Assembly (NCBI RefSeq): GCF_002295065.1
Contig: NZ_NSGG01000009.1
Coordinates: forward strand, 62,001-126,000
Direction of reading: 5' to 3'
Origin: Mesorhizobium sp. WSM3859
GTDB lineage: Bacteria; Pseudomonadota; Alphaproteobacteria; Rhizobiales; Rhizobiaceae
Length of the DNA stretch: 64,000 nucleotides
This document shows positions 17,774 to 26,383 of this stretch, one piece after another (position 1 is the stretch's first letter; each line of letters opens with the position of its first letter). A program made the translations under genes and the position numbers. The notes under the pieces are model-generated. The model saw nothing but the letters and a program-made list of their open reading frames with translations. It had not been told where the DNA came from and made no database searches.

Positions 17774-17819
17774 GGTGTTACCGGTCTGTAACTTTTAGAT
17801 GTTACTTACTGGTAACACC
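17774..17819. promoter_or_regulatory. Large inverted repeat, probable TetR operator
   Basis: GGTGTTACCGGTCTGTAAC (17774-17792) and GTTACTTACTGGTAACACC (17801-17819) form a near-perfect dyad with an 8-base centre. The outer arms GGTGTTACC/GGTAACACC and inner arms GTAAC/GTTAC match exactly. A TTGACT hexamer at 17766 could be the -35 element of a plus-strand promoter whose -10 region would fall inside the dyad, so repressor binding would block transcription of the efflux operon. Confidence 0.75.
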
Positions 17820-17970
17820 TATATCACTCTCCGTCAAACGACAAGGCCCACCGATAGCCTGCCAGAGTGAGATAGGACGAAAAAATAGCCTGTCATGCGG
17901 CTCCGGCCGGTGAAAAAAGAGAAAAGCGGTCCGTGATCAATTGATGCGGACCGAGCAAGGAGCCGCTCCT

Positions 17971-18210
17971 ATGCAAAAGCGCAAATACCTGACGATCGAC
18001 GAAGCCGTCCGGGATCCGATGATCCGGCTGGTGATGAAGGCGGACGGGATCGACCCCAAAGCCTTCGAGCGGATGCTGCGCCAGCGCGCGGCGGAACAGG
18101 CGCCGGACGATGAAGTCCTGCCATCCTTCCTGGCGGATTCCGGCTCCGGCCGGGCCCGGCGCCTGCGCCATTTCGGAAAAACCTTCGGCGAGGCGTCCGC
18201 ATCATGGTAA
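17971..18210 (+). CDS. Small hypothetical protein leading the RND efflux operon
   Basis: Protein of 79 residues that I do not recognise. It is soluble-looking, rich in charged residues, begins MQKRKYLTIDEAVRDPMIRL and has no membrane segment or signal peptide. The ATG at 17971 has AAGGAG 8 bases upstream; earlier in-frame starts (17941, 17944) lack one. Its last codons overlap the pump start by 7 bases, so translation is probably coupled. That overlap and the good ribosome site are the grounds for calling it real. Function unknown. Confidence 0.65.
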   Translation: MQKRKYLTIDEAVRDPMIRLVMKADGIDPKAFERMLRQRAAEQAPDDEVLPSFLADSGSGRARRLRHFGKTFGEASASW

Positions 18211-21200
18211 ATTTCTTCGTTCACCGTCCGATCTTTGCATCGGCGATCGCCATCATCATGGTGCTCGCCGGCGCGATCGCTTATTTCCTGCTGCCGGTCT
18301 CGCAGTTCCCCGACATCACGCCGCCGCAGGTCGTGGTCAGCGCCCATTATCCGGGCGCCAGCGCGCAGGTCGTGGCCGATACGGTCACCACGCCGCTCGA
18401 GCAGCAGATCAACGGCGTGCAAGGCATGACCTACATGTCGTCGACGAGCTCGAATGACGGCTCCTCGACCATCACCATCACCTTCGATGTCGGCTATCCG
18501 CTGAGCACGGCGGCAGTCGACGTGCAGAATCGCGTCTCCCAAGCGGCATCCTCCCTGCCGGCAATCGTCAACCAGGGCGGCGTGACGATCAAGAAGCAGA
18601 ACCCCAATTTCGTGCTGATCGTCGACCTGACCTCGCCGGACGGCTCGGTCGATCCGGTGGCGCTGAGCAACCTTGCCTATCTGCAGGTGGTCGATCCGCT
18701 GAAGCGCCTGGCGGGCGTCGGCGACGTGCAGATCTTCGGCGAGCGCCGTTATTCGATGCGCGTCTGGCTCGATCCGGACAAGCTGGCCAATCTCGGCATC
18801 ACCGCCGTCGACGTGCAGAACGCCATCGCCGAGCAGAACGTGCAGGTGGCGGCCGGCAAGATCGGCCAGTCGCCGGCGCCCGCCGGCACCGCCTTCGAGA
18901 TGCAGGTCAACGCGGTCGGCCGCCTGAGCGACCCCAAGGAATTCGGCGACATCGTCGTGCGCGCCAATTCGCAGAACGGCTCGCTCGTGCGGCTGCGCGA
19001 CGTCGCCCGCATCGAGCTCGGCGCGCTGCAATATTCGTCATCCGCGTTCTTCGGCAAGGACCCGACCGTGGTGCTTGCCGTCTACCAGATGCCCGGCTCC
19101 AACGCGCTCGACCTGCAGCAGCGGGTCAAGGACAAGATGCAGCAGCTGTCGCAGCGGTTCCCGAAGGGCGTCCACTACGCCATGCATTACGACACGACAC
19201 GCTTCGTGTCGGCCTCAATGCATGACGTGCTGATCACGCTCGGCGAAGCGCTGGTGCTGGTCGTGGCGGTGGTGTTCATCTTCCTGCAGAGCTGGCGCAC
19301 GACCATCATTCCGACCATCGCCATTCCCGTCTCGCTGGTCGCGACCCTGGCGGTCATGTACATGCTGGGCTTCTCGCTCAACATGCTCTCCCTGCTCGGC
19401 ATGGTGCTGGCGATCGGCCTCGTCGTCGACGACGCCATCGTGGTGGTGGAGAATGTCGAGCGACAGCTGGAGGCCGGGCTGAAGCCACTTGCCGCGACGC
19501 GCGCGGCGATGGCCGAGGTGACCGGGCCGATCATCGCCACCACGGCGGTGCTGATGGCGGTGTTCGTCCCCGTCGCTTTCATCCCCGGCGTTTCCGGCCG
19601 GCTCTACAACCAGTTCGCGCTGACGGTGGCGATCTCGGTCGGCATCTCGGCCTTCAACTCGCTGACGCTGTCGCCTGCGCTGAGCGCCGCGTTCCTGCGC
19701 CATCGCGGCGAAACGCAATTCGTGCTGTTCCGCTGGTTCAATGCCGGCTTCGACTGGCTGTCGCATGCCTATGCGCATGGCGTGCGCATCCTGATCAAGC
19801 TTCGCTGGATAATGCTCGGCCTGTTCGCGGCCGGCCTCGTCGCCACCTATTTCGTCTGGCAGAAATTGCCTTCGACCTTCCTCCCCGTCGAGGACCAGGG
19901 CTATTTCTTCGTCGTCATCCAGCTGCCCGACGGCGCTTCGCTCGAACGCACCGACGCGGTGGCCCAGAAGGCGCGTGACATCCTGCAGAACACGCCCGGC
20001 GTCGACATCGTCGGCTCGATCAGTGGCCTGAACTTCCTGACCAGCGCCGCGCAGTCGAACTCGGCCGTGGAATTCGCCATCCTGAAGCCGTGGGACGAGC
20101 GCGGACCTGACCAGAACGCCTCGAAGCTGGTCGCCGATGTGCGCAACAAGCTGTTGCAGATCCCGGAAGCCTTCGCGCTGTCCTTCGATCCGCCGTCGAT
20201 CCCGGGCCTCGGCACCACCGGTGGTTTCGAGTTCCAGGTGGAGGATCTGTCGGGACGCGGTAGTGCCGCGCTCAACGACGTGACGCAGGCGCTGATTGCG
20301 GAAGCCCGCAAGCAGCCGGAGCTCAACCCGCAGCAGCTGTTCTCGTCCTTCTCGACCTCGACGCCGCAGTTCAACTACGACCTCGACCGCAGCAAGGCGA
20401 AGCTTCTCGGCCTCAACCTGCCGGATGTCTTCAACACGCTGCAGATCTATCTCGGCTCGCTCTACGTCAACGACTTCAACCTGTTCGGCCGCACCTTCCG
20501 TGTGACCATCCAGGCCGACAAGGACGCGCGCGCCGACGCGACCGACATCTCGCGGCTCTATGTGCGCAACGCCTCGGGCGGCATGGTGCCGCTGAGCACG
20601 CTGGGCAAGCTGGTGCCGATCGTCGGACCGGAGACCGTGCCGCATTACAACAACAATGCCTCGGCCCTGATCAATGGCGGCGCTGCCCCCGGCTTCTCGT
20701 CCGGACAGGCTGTTGCTGCCATGGAGCGGGCGGCGGCCAACGTTCTGCCGCGCGACTTCGGCTATGAATGGACAGGCATCACCTTCCAGGAGCTCAAGGC
20801 CGGATCGATCGCCTCGGTCGTGTTCGGGCTGGCGATTGTTTTCGTCTTCCTGATCCTGGCGGCGCAGTATGAAAGCTGGGCGATGCCCTTCATGGTGCTG
20901 CTCGCCGTGCCGCTCGCCCTGTTCGGCGCCTTCGTGGTGCTGCTGCTCCGCGGCATGCAGATCGACGTCTACTCGCAGATCGGCTTCGTCATGCTGATCG
21001 GCCTCGCGGCCAAGAACGCGATCCTGATCGTCGAGTTCGCCAGACGGCGACGTGAGGAAGGCCTGACCATCGTCGAAGCGGCGATGGAAGCGGCACGGCT
21101 GAGGCTGCGGCCGATCCTGATGACCGCCTTCGCCTTCATCCTCGGCGTGCTGCCGCTGATGTTCGCGACGGGCGCGGGCGCCGCCAGCCGGCAGTCGATC

Positions 21201-21401
21201 GGCACCACCGTCTTCGGCGGCATGGTGGCGGCGACCATCCTGTCGCTGGTCTTCGTGCCAGTCTTCTACGCGGTGATCGAACAGCTGCGCGAGCGCGGCG
21301 AGAAAGAACCAGCCAAGGGACACCACGACGCCCCTCAGCAGCAAGACATTGAACCGACCGCCGAGCCGGCGCTTCAGCCGCTCGCCCAGGCGGCTGAATA
21401 G
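18204..21401 (+). CDS. RND efflux pump inner-membrane transporter (AcrB-like, HAE1)
   Basis: Transporter of 1065 residues, the usual length for AcrB/MexB. It begins MVNFFVHRPIFASAIAIIMVLAGAI. Transmembrane segment 4 carries the proton-relay aspartates in GLVVDDAIVVVENVER, and segment 10 carries the lysine in GLAAKNAILIVEFARRR. Twelve membrane segments and two large periplasmic loops are visible. It would export drugs or other hydrophobic compounds by proton antiport, together with the fusion protein encoded next. No outer-membrane TolC-like gene is present here. The C-terminus ends in a 21-bp tandem duplication. Confidence 0.95.
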   Translation: MVNFFVHRPIFASAIAIIMVLAGAIAYFLLPVSQFPDITPPQVVVSAHYPGASAQVVADTVTTPLEQQINGVQGMTYMSSTSSNDGSSTITITFDVGYPLSTAAVDVQNRVSQAASSLPAIVNQGGVTIKKQNPNFVLIVDLTSPDGSVDPVALSNLAYLQVVDPLKRLAGVGDVQIFGERRYSMRVWLDPDKLANLGITAVDVQNAIAEQNVQVAAGKIGQSPAPAGTAFEMQVNAVGRLSDPKEFGDIVVRANSQNGSLVRLRDVARIELGALQYSSSAFFGKDPTVVLAVYQMPGSNALDLQQRVKDKMQQLSQRFPKGVHYAMHYDTTRFVSASMHDVLITLGEALVLVVAVVFIFLQSWRTTIIPTIAIPVSLVATLAVMYMLGFSLNMLSLLGMVLAIGLVVDDAIVVVENVERQLEAGLKPLAATRAAMAEVTGPIIATTAVLMAVFVPVAFIPGVSGRLYNQFALTVAISVGISAFNSLTLSPALSAAFLRHRGETQFVLFRWFNAGFDWLSHAYAHGVRILIKLRWIMLGLFAAGLVATYFVWQKLPSTFLPVEDQGYFFVVIQLPDGASLERTDAVAQKARDILQNTPGVDIVGSISGLNFLTSAAQSNSAVEFAILKPWDERGPDQNASKLVADVRNKLLQIPEAFALSFDPPSIPGLGTTGGFEFQVEDLSGRGSAALNDVTQALIAEARKQPELNPQQLFSSFSTSTPQFNYDLDRSKAKLLGLNLPDVFNTLQIYLGSLYVNDFNLFGRTFRVTIQADKDARADATDISRLYVRNASGGMVPLSTLGKLVPIVGPETVPHYNNNASALINGGAAPGFSSGQAVAAMERAAANVLPRDFGYEWTGITFQELKAGSIASVVFGLAIVFVFLILAAQYESWAMPFMVLLAVPLALFGAFVVLLLRGMQIDVYSQIGFVMLIGLAAKNAILIVEFARRRREEGLTIVEAAMEAARLRLRPILMTAFAFILGVLPLMFATGAGAASRQSIGTTVFGGMVAATILSLVFVPVFYAVIEQLRERGEKEPAKGHHDAPQQQDIEPTAEPALQPLAQAAE

Positions 21402-21422
21402 CTCGCCCAGGCGGCCGAATAG
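21381..21422. repeat. 21-bp tandem duplication at the end of the pump gene
   Basis: CTCGCCCAGGCGGCTGAATAG (21381-21401) is followed directly by a copy with one substitution (21402-21422). Each copy ends in TAG, so the pump stop codon is itself duplicated and the second copy is untranslated. Confidence 0.9.
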
Positions 21423-21436
21423 GATTGGAGACCAAA

Positions 21437-22585
21437 ATGCGTAAATGGAAAATCGCTTTAGGAACGGCCGTTGCGCTTGGCGCGATCTCGGTGGCAAGCG
21501 TCCACCTGCTGAATCCGGGCTATCTCGGCGGCGGCACGGCGGGCGCAGCGCCCGCCCCGGCGGCCTTCGTCATGCCGGTGCCGGTGGTGAACGTCGTGAA
21601 GAAGACGCTGCCGATCTATCTCGACTACGCCGCGCGAGTCGAGTCGATCCGCAGCATCACGCTGCAGGCGCGCGTGCCGGGCTATCTGCAGGAGCAGACC
21701 GCGGCCGACGGCAGCGACGTGAAGCAGGGCGACATGCTCTACCGCATCGCGCCCGATGACTATCAGGCCGCGCTCGACCAGGCGAAGGCGCAGGTGCAGC
21801 GCGATACCGCGACGCTCGAATACGCAAAGTCCAATCTCGGCCGCGGTAGCGACCTCGCCAAGGCCGGCTATCTCGACAAGGACAGCTTCGACCAGCGCAC
21901 CAGCAATCTGCGCACGGCCCAGGCCGCCCTTGCCGTCGACCAGGCGGCGGTGCGGACGGCCGAGCTCAACCTCGGCTATGCCGAGATCAAGGCGCCGTTC
22001 CCGGGCCGCATCGGCCGCAACCAGGCCTCGGTCGGCACGCTGGTCAGCGTCGCCGGCACGGTGCTCAACACGCTGGTGCAGCTCGACCCGATCTATGTGA
22101 CCTTCAACCCGAGCGAGACCGACCTGGTGCAGATCGAGCAGGCCAAGGCCAATGGTCCGGTCGCCGTCGACGTGCTGTTGCCCGGCGATACGGTGCCCAG
22201 CCAGAAGGGCGAGCTGACCTTCATCGACAACACGATCGACCACTCGACCGGCACGATCACGGCGCGCGCCACGATCGGCAACGCCAAGTTCACACTGCTG
22301 CCTGGGCAATATGTGCGGGTGCGGCTGCATGTGAAGGAGCAGCCCAACACGCTGATGGTGCCGCAGGTGGCGCTGGGTTCCAGCCAGCTCGGCAAGTACC
22401 TCTATGTGCTGGGCAAGGGCAACACGGTCGACCAGAAACTGGTGTCGCTTGGGCCGACCGACGGCGACCTGATTTCCGTGACCTCCGGCATCTCCGAGAC
22501 CGACCAGGTGATCACGGGCAATCTGCAGAAGATCGGACCCGGAATGCCGGTTTCTCCCTTGCCGCAACCGAAACCGGCCAGCTGA
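21437..22585 (+). CDS. RND efflux periplasmic adaptor (membrane fusion protein)
   Basis: Adaptor of 382 residues. An N-terminal signal/anchor (KIALGTAVALGAISVASVHLL) is followed by a lipoyl-like half-domain (ITLQARVPGYLQEQ.ADGSDVKQGDMLYRIAPDDY), a coiled-coil hairpin rich in Ala, Gln and Lys, the second lipoyl half and a beta-barrel domain (GRIGRNQASVGTLV; FNPSETDLVQI). The ATG at 21437 follows GGAG. The pump gene comes before the adaptor gene, the reverse of the common acrAB order. A terminator follows. Confidence 0.93.
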   Translation: MRKWKIALGTAVALGAISVASVHLLNPGYLGGGTAGAAPAPAAFVMPVPVVNVVKKTLPIYLDYAARVESIRSITLQARVPGYLQEQTAADGSDVKQGDMLYRIAPDDYQAALDQAKAQVQRDTATLEYAKSNLGRGSDLAKAGYLDKDSFDQRTSNLRTAQAALAVDQAAVRTAELNLGYAEIKAPFPGRIGRNQASVGTLVSVAGTVLNTLVQLDPIYVTFNPSETDLVQIEQAKANGPVAVDVLLPGDTVPSQKGELTFIDNTIDHSTGTITARATIGNAKFTLLPGQYVRVRLHVKEQPNTLMVPQVALGSSQLGKYLYVLGKGNTVDQKLVSLGPTDGDLISVTSGISETDQVITGNLQKIGPGMPVSPLPQPKPAS

Positions 22586-22608
22586 TAACCCCCATCAGTT
22601 CCGGTCCG

Positions 22609-22650
22609 ACGGCGCCCTCGGCTCCCACGTCGAGGGCGCCGTTTCGTTTT
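22609..22650 (+). terminator. Rho-independent terminator of the RND operon
   Basis: ACGGCGCCCTCG (22609-22620) pairs perfectly with CGAGGGCGCCGT (22631-22642) around a 10-base loop, followed by TTCGTTTT. Confidence 0.85.
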
Positions 22651-22656
22651 GAGTTG

Positions 22657-23586
22657 TCAGGCGGCTCCCGATGCCGGTTCCGTGCGGGGCCTGCCGGGAT
22701 TGCTCGCCAGCAATTCGACGAGGCCGGCAATGTCGGCGCGTTCCGCCTTCGCCGGCAGCATGAAGGCGCAATAAGGCTGACCGAGGCGGACGGAGACGGA
22801 AGACAGCGCGATCAATCGGCCGGCTTCGACATCCGCGTTTGCCATCACCTTCTGTCCCAAAGCTATGCCCAGGCCCAGCCGCGCGGCGCCGATCGCCAGG
22901 CTGGACAGGCCGACCCGGCGGCCATGCGACGGGTCGGGCGCGCGGCTGCCGCCGGCGGCCGCGAACCAGTCCGCCCAGCTCGGATGCGAGGCATAGTTCG
23001 GACCCCAGTTGGTGTGAATGAAATGGCTCTCATGCACATCGGCCAGATCGGCGGCGCCGTGGCGTTGCCAGAAGTCGGGCGACGCTACAGGCAGCACCTC
23101 GTCATGAACCAGCCGCACCATCTTCAGCGCCGGGTAGTGATAATCGCCATAGGAGATGCGCAGGTCGATGTTCTGGCGCACCACATCGACGGGATCGTCC
23201 TCGACCCGGACATCGATCGCCATTTGCGGAAAGCCGTCGAGCAGCACCGCAAGCCTTGGCGTCAGCCACAACTCGGCCAGGGAGAACGGCACGCTGACCA
23301 CGAGGCGCGTCCGCAAGCCGCCTTCCAGCATGCGCCGGCCGACCGCAGCGATCTCGCCCAACGCCCGCGCCGTCTGCGGATAGATGGCATGACCGGCATC
23401 GGTCAGCGCGATACGGTTGCCGTTGCGCATAAAGAGCTGCTTGCCGAACCAGTCTTCCAGATTGCGGATCTGCTGGCTGACCGCGGCCGATGACACACCG
23501 AGCTCGGTAGCGGCAAGCGTGAAGGAGCCGGCGCGGGCCGCGACCTCGAAAGCCCTCATCGCATTCAATGGCGGAAGCTTTTCCAC
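22657..23586 (-). CDS. LysR-family regulator, GcvA-like
   Basis: Regulator of 309 residues. The winged HTH (LNAMRAFEVAARAGSFTLAATELGVSSAAVSQQIRNLE) is followed by a LysR substrate-binding domain. The start is GTG at 23586 (VEKLPPLNAMRAFE), as in GcvA-type proteins, with a GGGGG tract upstream; the longer open frame is antisense to the next gene. It diverges from the 2-oxoglutarate-dependent oxygenase gene across a 99-bp gap and probably controls it. Confidence 0.88.
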   Translation of the reverse strand: MEKLPPLNAMRAFEVAARAGSFTLAATELGVSSAAVSQQIRNLEDWFGKQLFMRNGNRIALTDAGHAIYPQTARALGEIAAVGRRMLEGGLRTRLVVSVPFSLAELWLTPRLAVLLDGFPQMAIDVRVEDDPVDVVRQNIDLRISYGDYHYPALKMVRLVHDEVLPVASPDFWQRHGAADLADVHESHFIHTNWGPNYASHPSWADWFAAAGGSRAPDPSHGRRVGLSSLAIGAARLGLGIALGQKVMANADVEAGRLIALSSVSVRLGQPYCAFMLPAKAERADIAGLVELLASNPGRPRTEPASGAA

Positions 23587-23685
23587 GTTTTGCCCCCGAA
23601 AGATTTTCTTGGCGGAGCCTAACAATTTTCCGCGTTGCGGCAAAGTTTTCCTTGCGGTAGTGATTTCAGATTTTTGGAGGACGCA

Positions 23686-24477
23686 ATGATCGAAGACATT
23701 CTCGACCTGGACCGCTATCCCCTGAACCGCGAGGGCAGCCCTGAATGGCAGCGCCTGGTGGACGATTCCAAGGCGGCGCTCGCGGCAAACGGCATGTTCA
23801 ACCTGGAAGGCTTCCTCCGCCCCGGCATCGCCGAAAAGGCGGTCGCGGAGATTCGGCCGGTGATGGACACCCGCTCGCATGTCCACAAGCGCATGCACAA
23901 CATCTACTTCAAGCCGTCGATCCCGGAGCTCGCACCGGACCATCCGGCGCTGCGCAAGGTCGAGACGATCAGCCATACGGTCTGTGCCGACCAGATCCCG
24001 GGCAGCACGGTTTTGTCGATCTACGAATACGAGCCGATGGTGCGGTTCCTGGCGGCGGCGATGGACAAGCCGCAACTGCATGTCATGCAGGATCCGCTCG
24101 CCCGCGCCAACGTCATGGGTTACCGCGCCGGCGAAGCGCTCAACTGGCATTTCGATCGCTCGGAATTCACCACGACGCTGTTGCTGCAAGCGCCCGAGGT
24201 CGGCGGCGATTTCGAATACCGCACCGACCTGCGCTCGGACAGCGACCCGAACTATGACGGCGTGGCGAAGCTGCTCGAGGGGCGCGACCCCGAGGCAAAA
24301 ATCCTGCGCATCAAGGCCGGAACGCTGAACGTCTTCCGCGGCAAGAACACCGCGCACCGCGTCACCACCGTTGAGGGCAATCGTGAGCGCATGATCGCGG
24401 TGTTCTCCTACTACGAACGTCCCGGCGTGATGTTCACCGATGAGGAGAGGATCGGGTTCTACGGACGTGCCGCCTGA
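23686..24477 (+). CDS. Fe(II)/2-oxoglutarate-dependent oxygenase, BesD/HalD-like, hydroxylase-type facial triad
   Basis: Protein of 263 residues resembling the BesD/HalD family of free-amino-acid halogenases and hydroxylases. The metal triad is visible: H155-F156-D157 in ALNWHFDRSEF and H224 in NTAHRVTT, with R233/R235 (GNRERMIAVFSY) placed to bind 2-oxoglutarate. True halogenases of this family have glycine or alanine in place of the aspartate. This protein keeps Asp and so is predicted to hydroxylate rather than chlorinate. The substrate is probably an amino acid or betaine; this is an inference from family and from neighbouring hydroxyproline-type enzymes. GGAGG precedes the ATG at 23686. 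Confidence 0.75.
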   Translation: MIEDILDLDRYPLNREGSPEWQRLVDDSKAALAANGMFNLEGFLRPGIAEKAVAEIRPVMDTRSHVHKRMHNIYFKPSIPELAPDHPALRKVETISHTVCADQIPGSTVLSIYEYEPMVRFLAAAMDKPQLHVMQDPLARANVMGYRAGEALNWHFDRSEFTTTLLLQAPEVGGDFEYRTDLRSDSDPNYDGVAKLLEGRDPEAKILRIKAGTLNVFRGKNTAHRVTTVEGNRERMIAVFSYYERPGVMFTDEERIGFYGRAA

Positions 24478-24520
24478 GGCTGCGATTTAAAATCCGAGCT
24501 TGTGGAAATCAGCTCTTGTT

Positions 24521-24536
24521 AGATTGTCGACAATCT
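24521..24536. promoter_or_regulatory. 16-bp perfect palindrome, probable GntR operator
   Basis: AGATTGTCGACAATCT is a perfect palindrome 37 bp before the start of the GntR gene. Its core TTGTCGACAA fits the TnGTnnACnA pattern of FadR-subfamily sites, so autoregulation of the downstream operon is likely. Confidence 0.65.
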
Positions 24537-24573
24537 GCTTGTCTTGCGGAAATTCCTCCCGGGGGGTCGTCCC

Positions 24574-25263
24574 ATGGCAAAGCTGGATTTCAGTCCGATC
24601 GCGGATACGACGCGCAGGGCGGAGATCGTCGCCCTGCTCAGGCGCGCCATCCTGACCGGACAGCTGGAACCGGGGCAGAAGCTCAACGAGCTCAGGATTT
24701 CCGAGCAGATGCGGGTCAGCCGCGCGCCGCTGCGCGAGGCGATGCGCGAGTTGGTGCAGGAAGGCATCCTGACCAGCATCGCCTATGCCGGAACCTTCGT
24801 CATCGACGTCACCGCCAAGGACATCATCGATGCCTATTCCCTCAACAAGGTGCTCGATGAATTCGCCATCGAACTCGCCTGGCCGCAGCGCGACGCGCGC
24901 TTCTTCGACGAGCTTGACCGCCGCCACGAGGCGGTGAAGCAGGCGACGCGCGCGAAGAACACCACGCGCCAGATCGAAACGGCGTTGCAGCTGCATGGGT
25001 TGATCTATGAGTGGGCCGACAATTCGGTGCTTCTGGAGACCTGGCAGCGGCTGACCAGCCGGCTGCAGATGTACTTCGCCCTGCATCAGCGCGCACGCAA
25101 CGAGCCGGTGCCGGCCGAGGATGTGCACGAAACCTATGTGGCACTGCTCAAGGACTCGGACATGCGCGCCGCCCAGTGCCATGCGCGCGAGCATATCGAC
25201 CTCGATTTCGAGGAGCTTCTTGCCTATGCGCGCGGCCTCGAAAAGCGCGCATCGAAGAACTGA
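24574..25263 (+). CDS. GntR-family regulator, FCD subfamily
   Basis: Regulator of 229 residues. The winged helix (EIVALLRRAILTGQLEPGQKLNELRISEQMRVSRAPLREAM) precedes an FCD domain with the histidine pattern ALQLHGLIYE...EDVHETYVAL...CHAREHIDL. The ATG at 24574 is preferred to the TTG at 24544. It starts an operon with two enolase-superfamily genes (15-bp gap to the next) and has a likely operator directly upstream. Confidence 0.88.
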   Translation: MAKLDFSPIADTTRRAEIVALLRRAILTGQLEPGQKLNELRISEQMRVSRAPLREAMRELVQEGILTSIAYAGTFVIDVTAKDIIDAYSLNKVLDEFAIELAWPQRDARFFDELDRRHEAVKQATRAKNTTRQIETALQLHGLIYEWADNSVLLETWQRLTSRLQMYFALHQRARNEPVPAEDVHETYVALLKDSDMRAAQCHAREHIDLDFEELLAYARGLEKRASKN

Positions 25264-25278
25264 CAGACGGACAGCAAA

Positions 25279-26382
25279 GTGAAGATCAAGAGCATCAAGG
25301 CCTACCATGTCGTCCAGCCCTTCGTGGACGGGCCTTACCGCATGTCCAAGGGGCGCGTCGCCGACTGTTTCGACGCGGTGATCGTCGCCATCACCTCCGA
25401 CAGCGGCGTGACCGGCTGGGGCGAGATGGCGCCGCTCGGCAACTTCTATTCGGCCGCGTTCCCGGCGGGCACCCGAGCCGGTGTGCCGGAAATCGCGCCG
25501 CATCTCATTGGCCAGGATCCGCGCGGTCTGGCCGGCATCGGCCGGCTGATGGACACGGTGTTCAAGGGCCACACCTACATCAAGTCGGCGCTCGACATGG
25601 CGTGCTGGGATCTCGCCGCTCGTGCGGCCGACGTGCCGCTGGTGACAATGCTCGGCGGCCGCGAGAGCGACATGGCGGAGACCTATCGGGTCGTCACCCA
25701 CGGCACGCTCGACCAGATGGCCGCGCTTGCCAAGCGGATCATCGCCGAAGGCTGCCGGCGCCTGCAGGTCAAGGTCGGCGGCAATGTGCATGACGACATC
25801 GAGCGGGTGACGACGGTTGCCTCGGCGGTGCCCAAAGGCACGGTGATCTTCTGTGACGCCAATGCCGGCTGGACGCCCTACCAGGCCCGCCAATTCGCCG
25901 ACGCCACGCGCGGCATCGACTACACCTTCGAGCAGCCCTGCACGACGCTGGATGAGAACATGTCGGTGCGCCGCATGCTCGACAAGCCGATGGTGCTCGA
26001 CGAATCGGTCACGTCGCTAGGCGAGATGCTGGAAATCCATCGCAGGGGCGCCGCCGACGGGCTGACGCTGAAGATCTCGCGGCTGGGCGGCGTGACGCAG
26101 ACGCGGCTGATCCGCGACGTCGCCGTCGATCTCGGCTTCATGATCACGGTCGAAGACACGGGTGGCGCCGAGATCGACACCGCCGCGATGGCGCATCTGT
26201 CGCTGTCGACACCGGCGGAGCGCCGGCTGCACGCCATCGCCTTCCACGAATGGGTGACGGTGCGCACGGCAAAGAATGCACCACCCGTGACCGGCAGCCA
26301 TATGGGCATTCCTGACGGCCCCGGCCTCGGCATCGATGTCGACCCCGGCCTGCTCGGCGAGCCCTTCTTCGAGATCGGCTGA
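25279..26382 (+). CDS. Enolase-superfamily enzyme, hydroxyproline-betaine epimerase / cis-3-hydroxyproline dehydratase-like
   Basis: Enzyme of 367 residues in the MLE-like branch of the enolase superfamily. The capping domain opens KIKSIKAYHVVQPFVDGPY. Catalytic lysines are apparent in RLQVKVGGN and DGLTLKISRLGG, with metal ligands in FCDANAGW, FEQPC and VLDESV. These features resemble HpbD (hydroxyproline betaine 2-epimerase) and cis-3-hydroxy-L-proline dehydratase. Epimerisation or dehydration of a hydroxylated proline-like compound is the best guess. The start is GTG at 25279. One base separates it from the next gene. Confidence 0.75.
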   Translation: MKIKSIKAYHVVQPFVDGPYRMSKGRVADCFDAVIVAITSDSGVTGWGEMAPLGNFYSAAFPAGTRAGVPEIAPHLIGQDPRGLAGIGRLMDTVFKGHTYIKSALDMACWDLAARAADVPLVTMLGGRESDMAETYRVVTHGTLDQMAALAKRIIAEGCRRLQVKVGGNVHDDIERVTTVASAVPKGTVIFCDANAGWTPYQARQFADATRGIDYTFEQPCTTLDENMSVRRMLDKPMVLDESVTSLGEMLEIHRRGAADGLTLKISRLGGVTQTRLIRDVAVDLGFMITVEDTGGAEIDTAAMAHLSLSTPAERRLHAIAFHEWVTVRTAKNAPPVTGSHMGIPDGPGLGIDVDPGLLGEPFFEIG

Positions 26383-26383
26383 C

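Noticed and set aside
19215..21497. 760-residue minus-strand frame opposite the RND pump
   Set aside because: It has antisense composition (His, Arg, Gln, Asp) without motifs, and the plus strand encodes an unmistakable AcrB-like protein.
22657..24357. LysR gene starting far upstream at 24357
   Set aside because: The added 257 residues are antisense to the oxygenase gene and have no ribosome site. GTG 23586 gives a normal LysR length.
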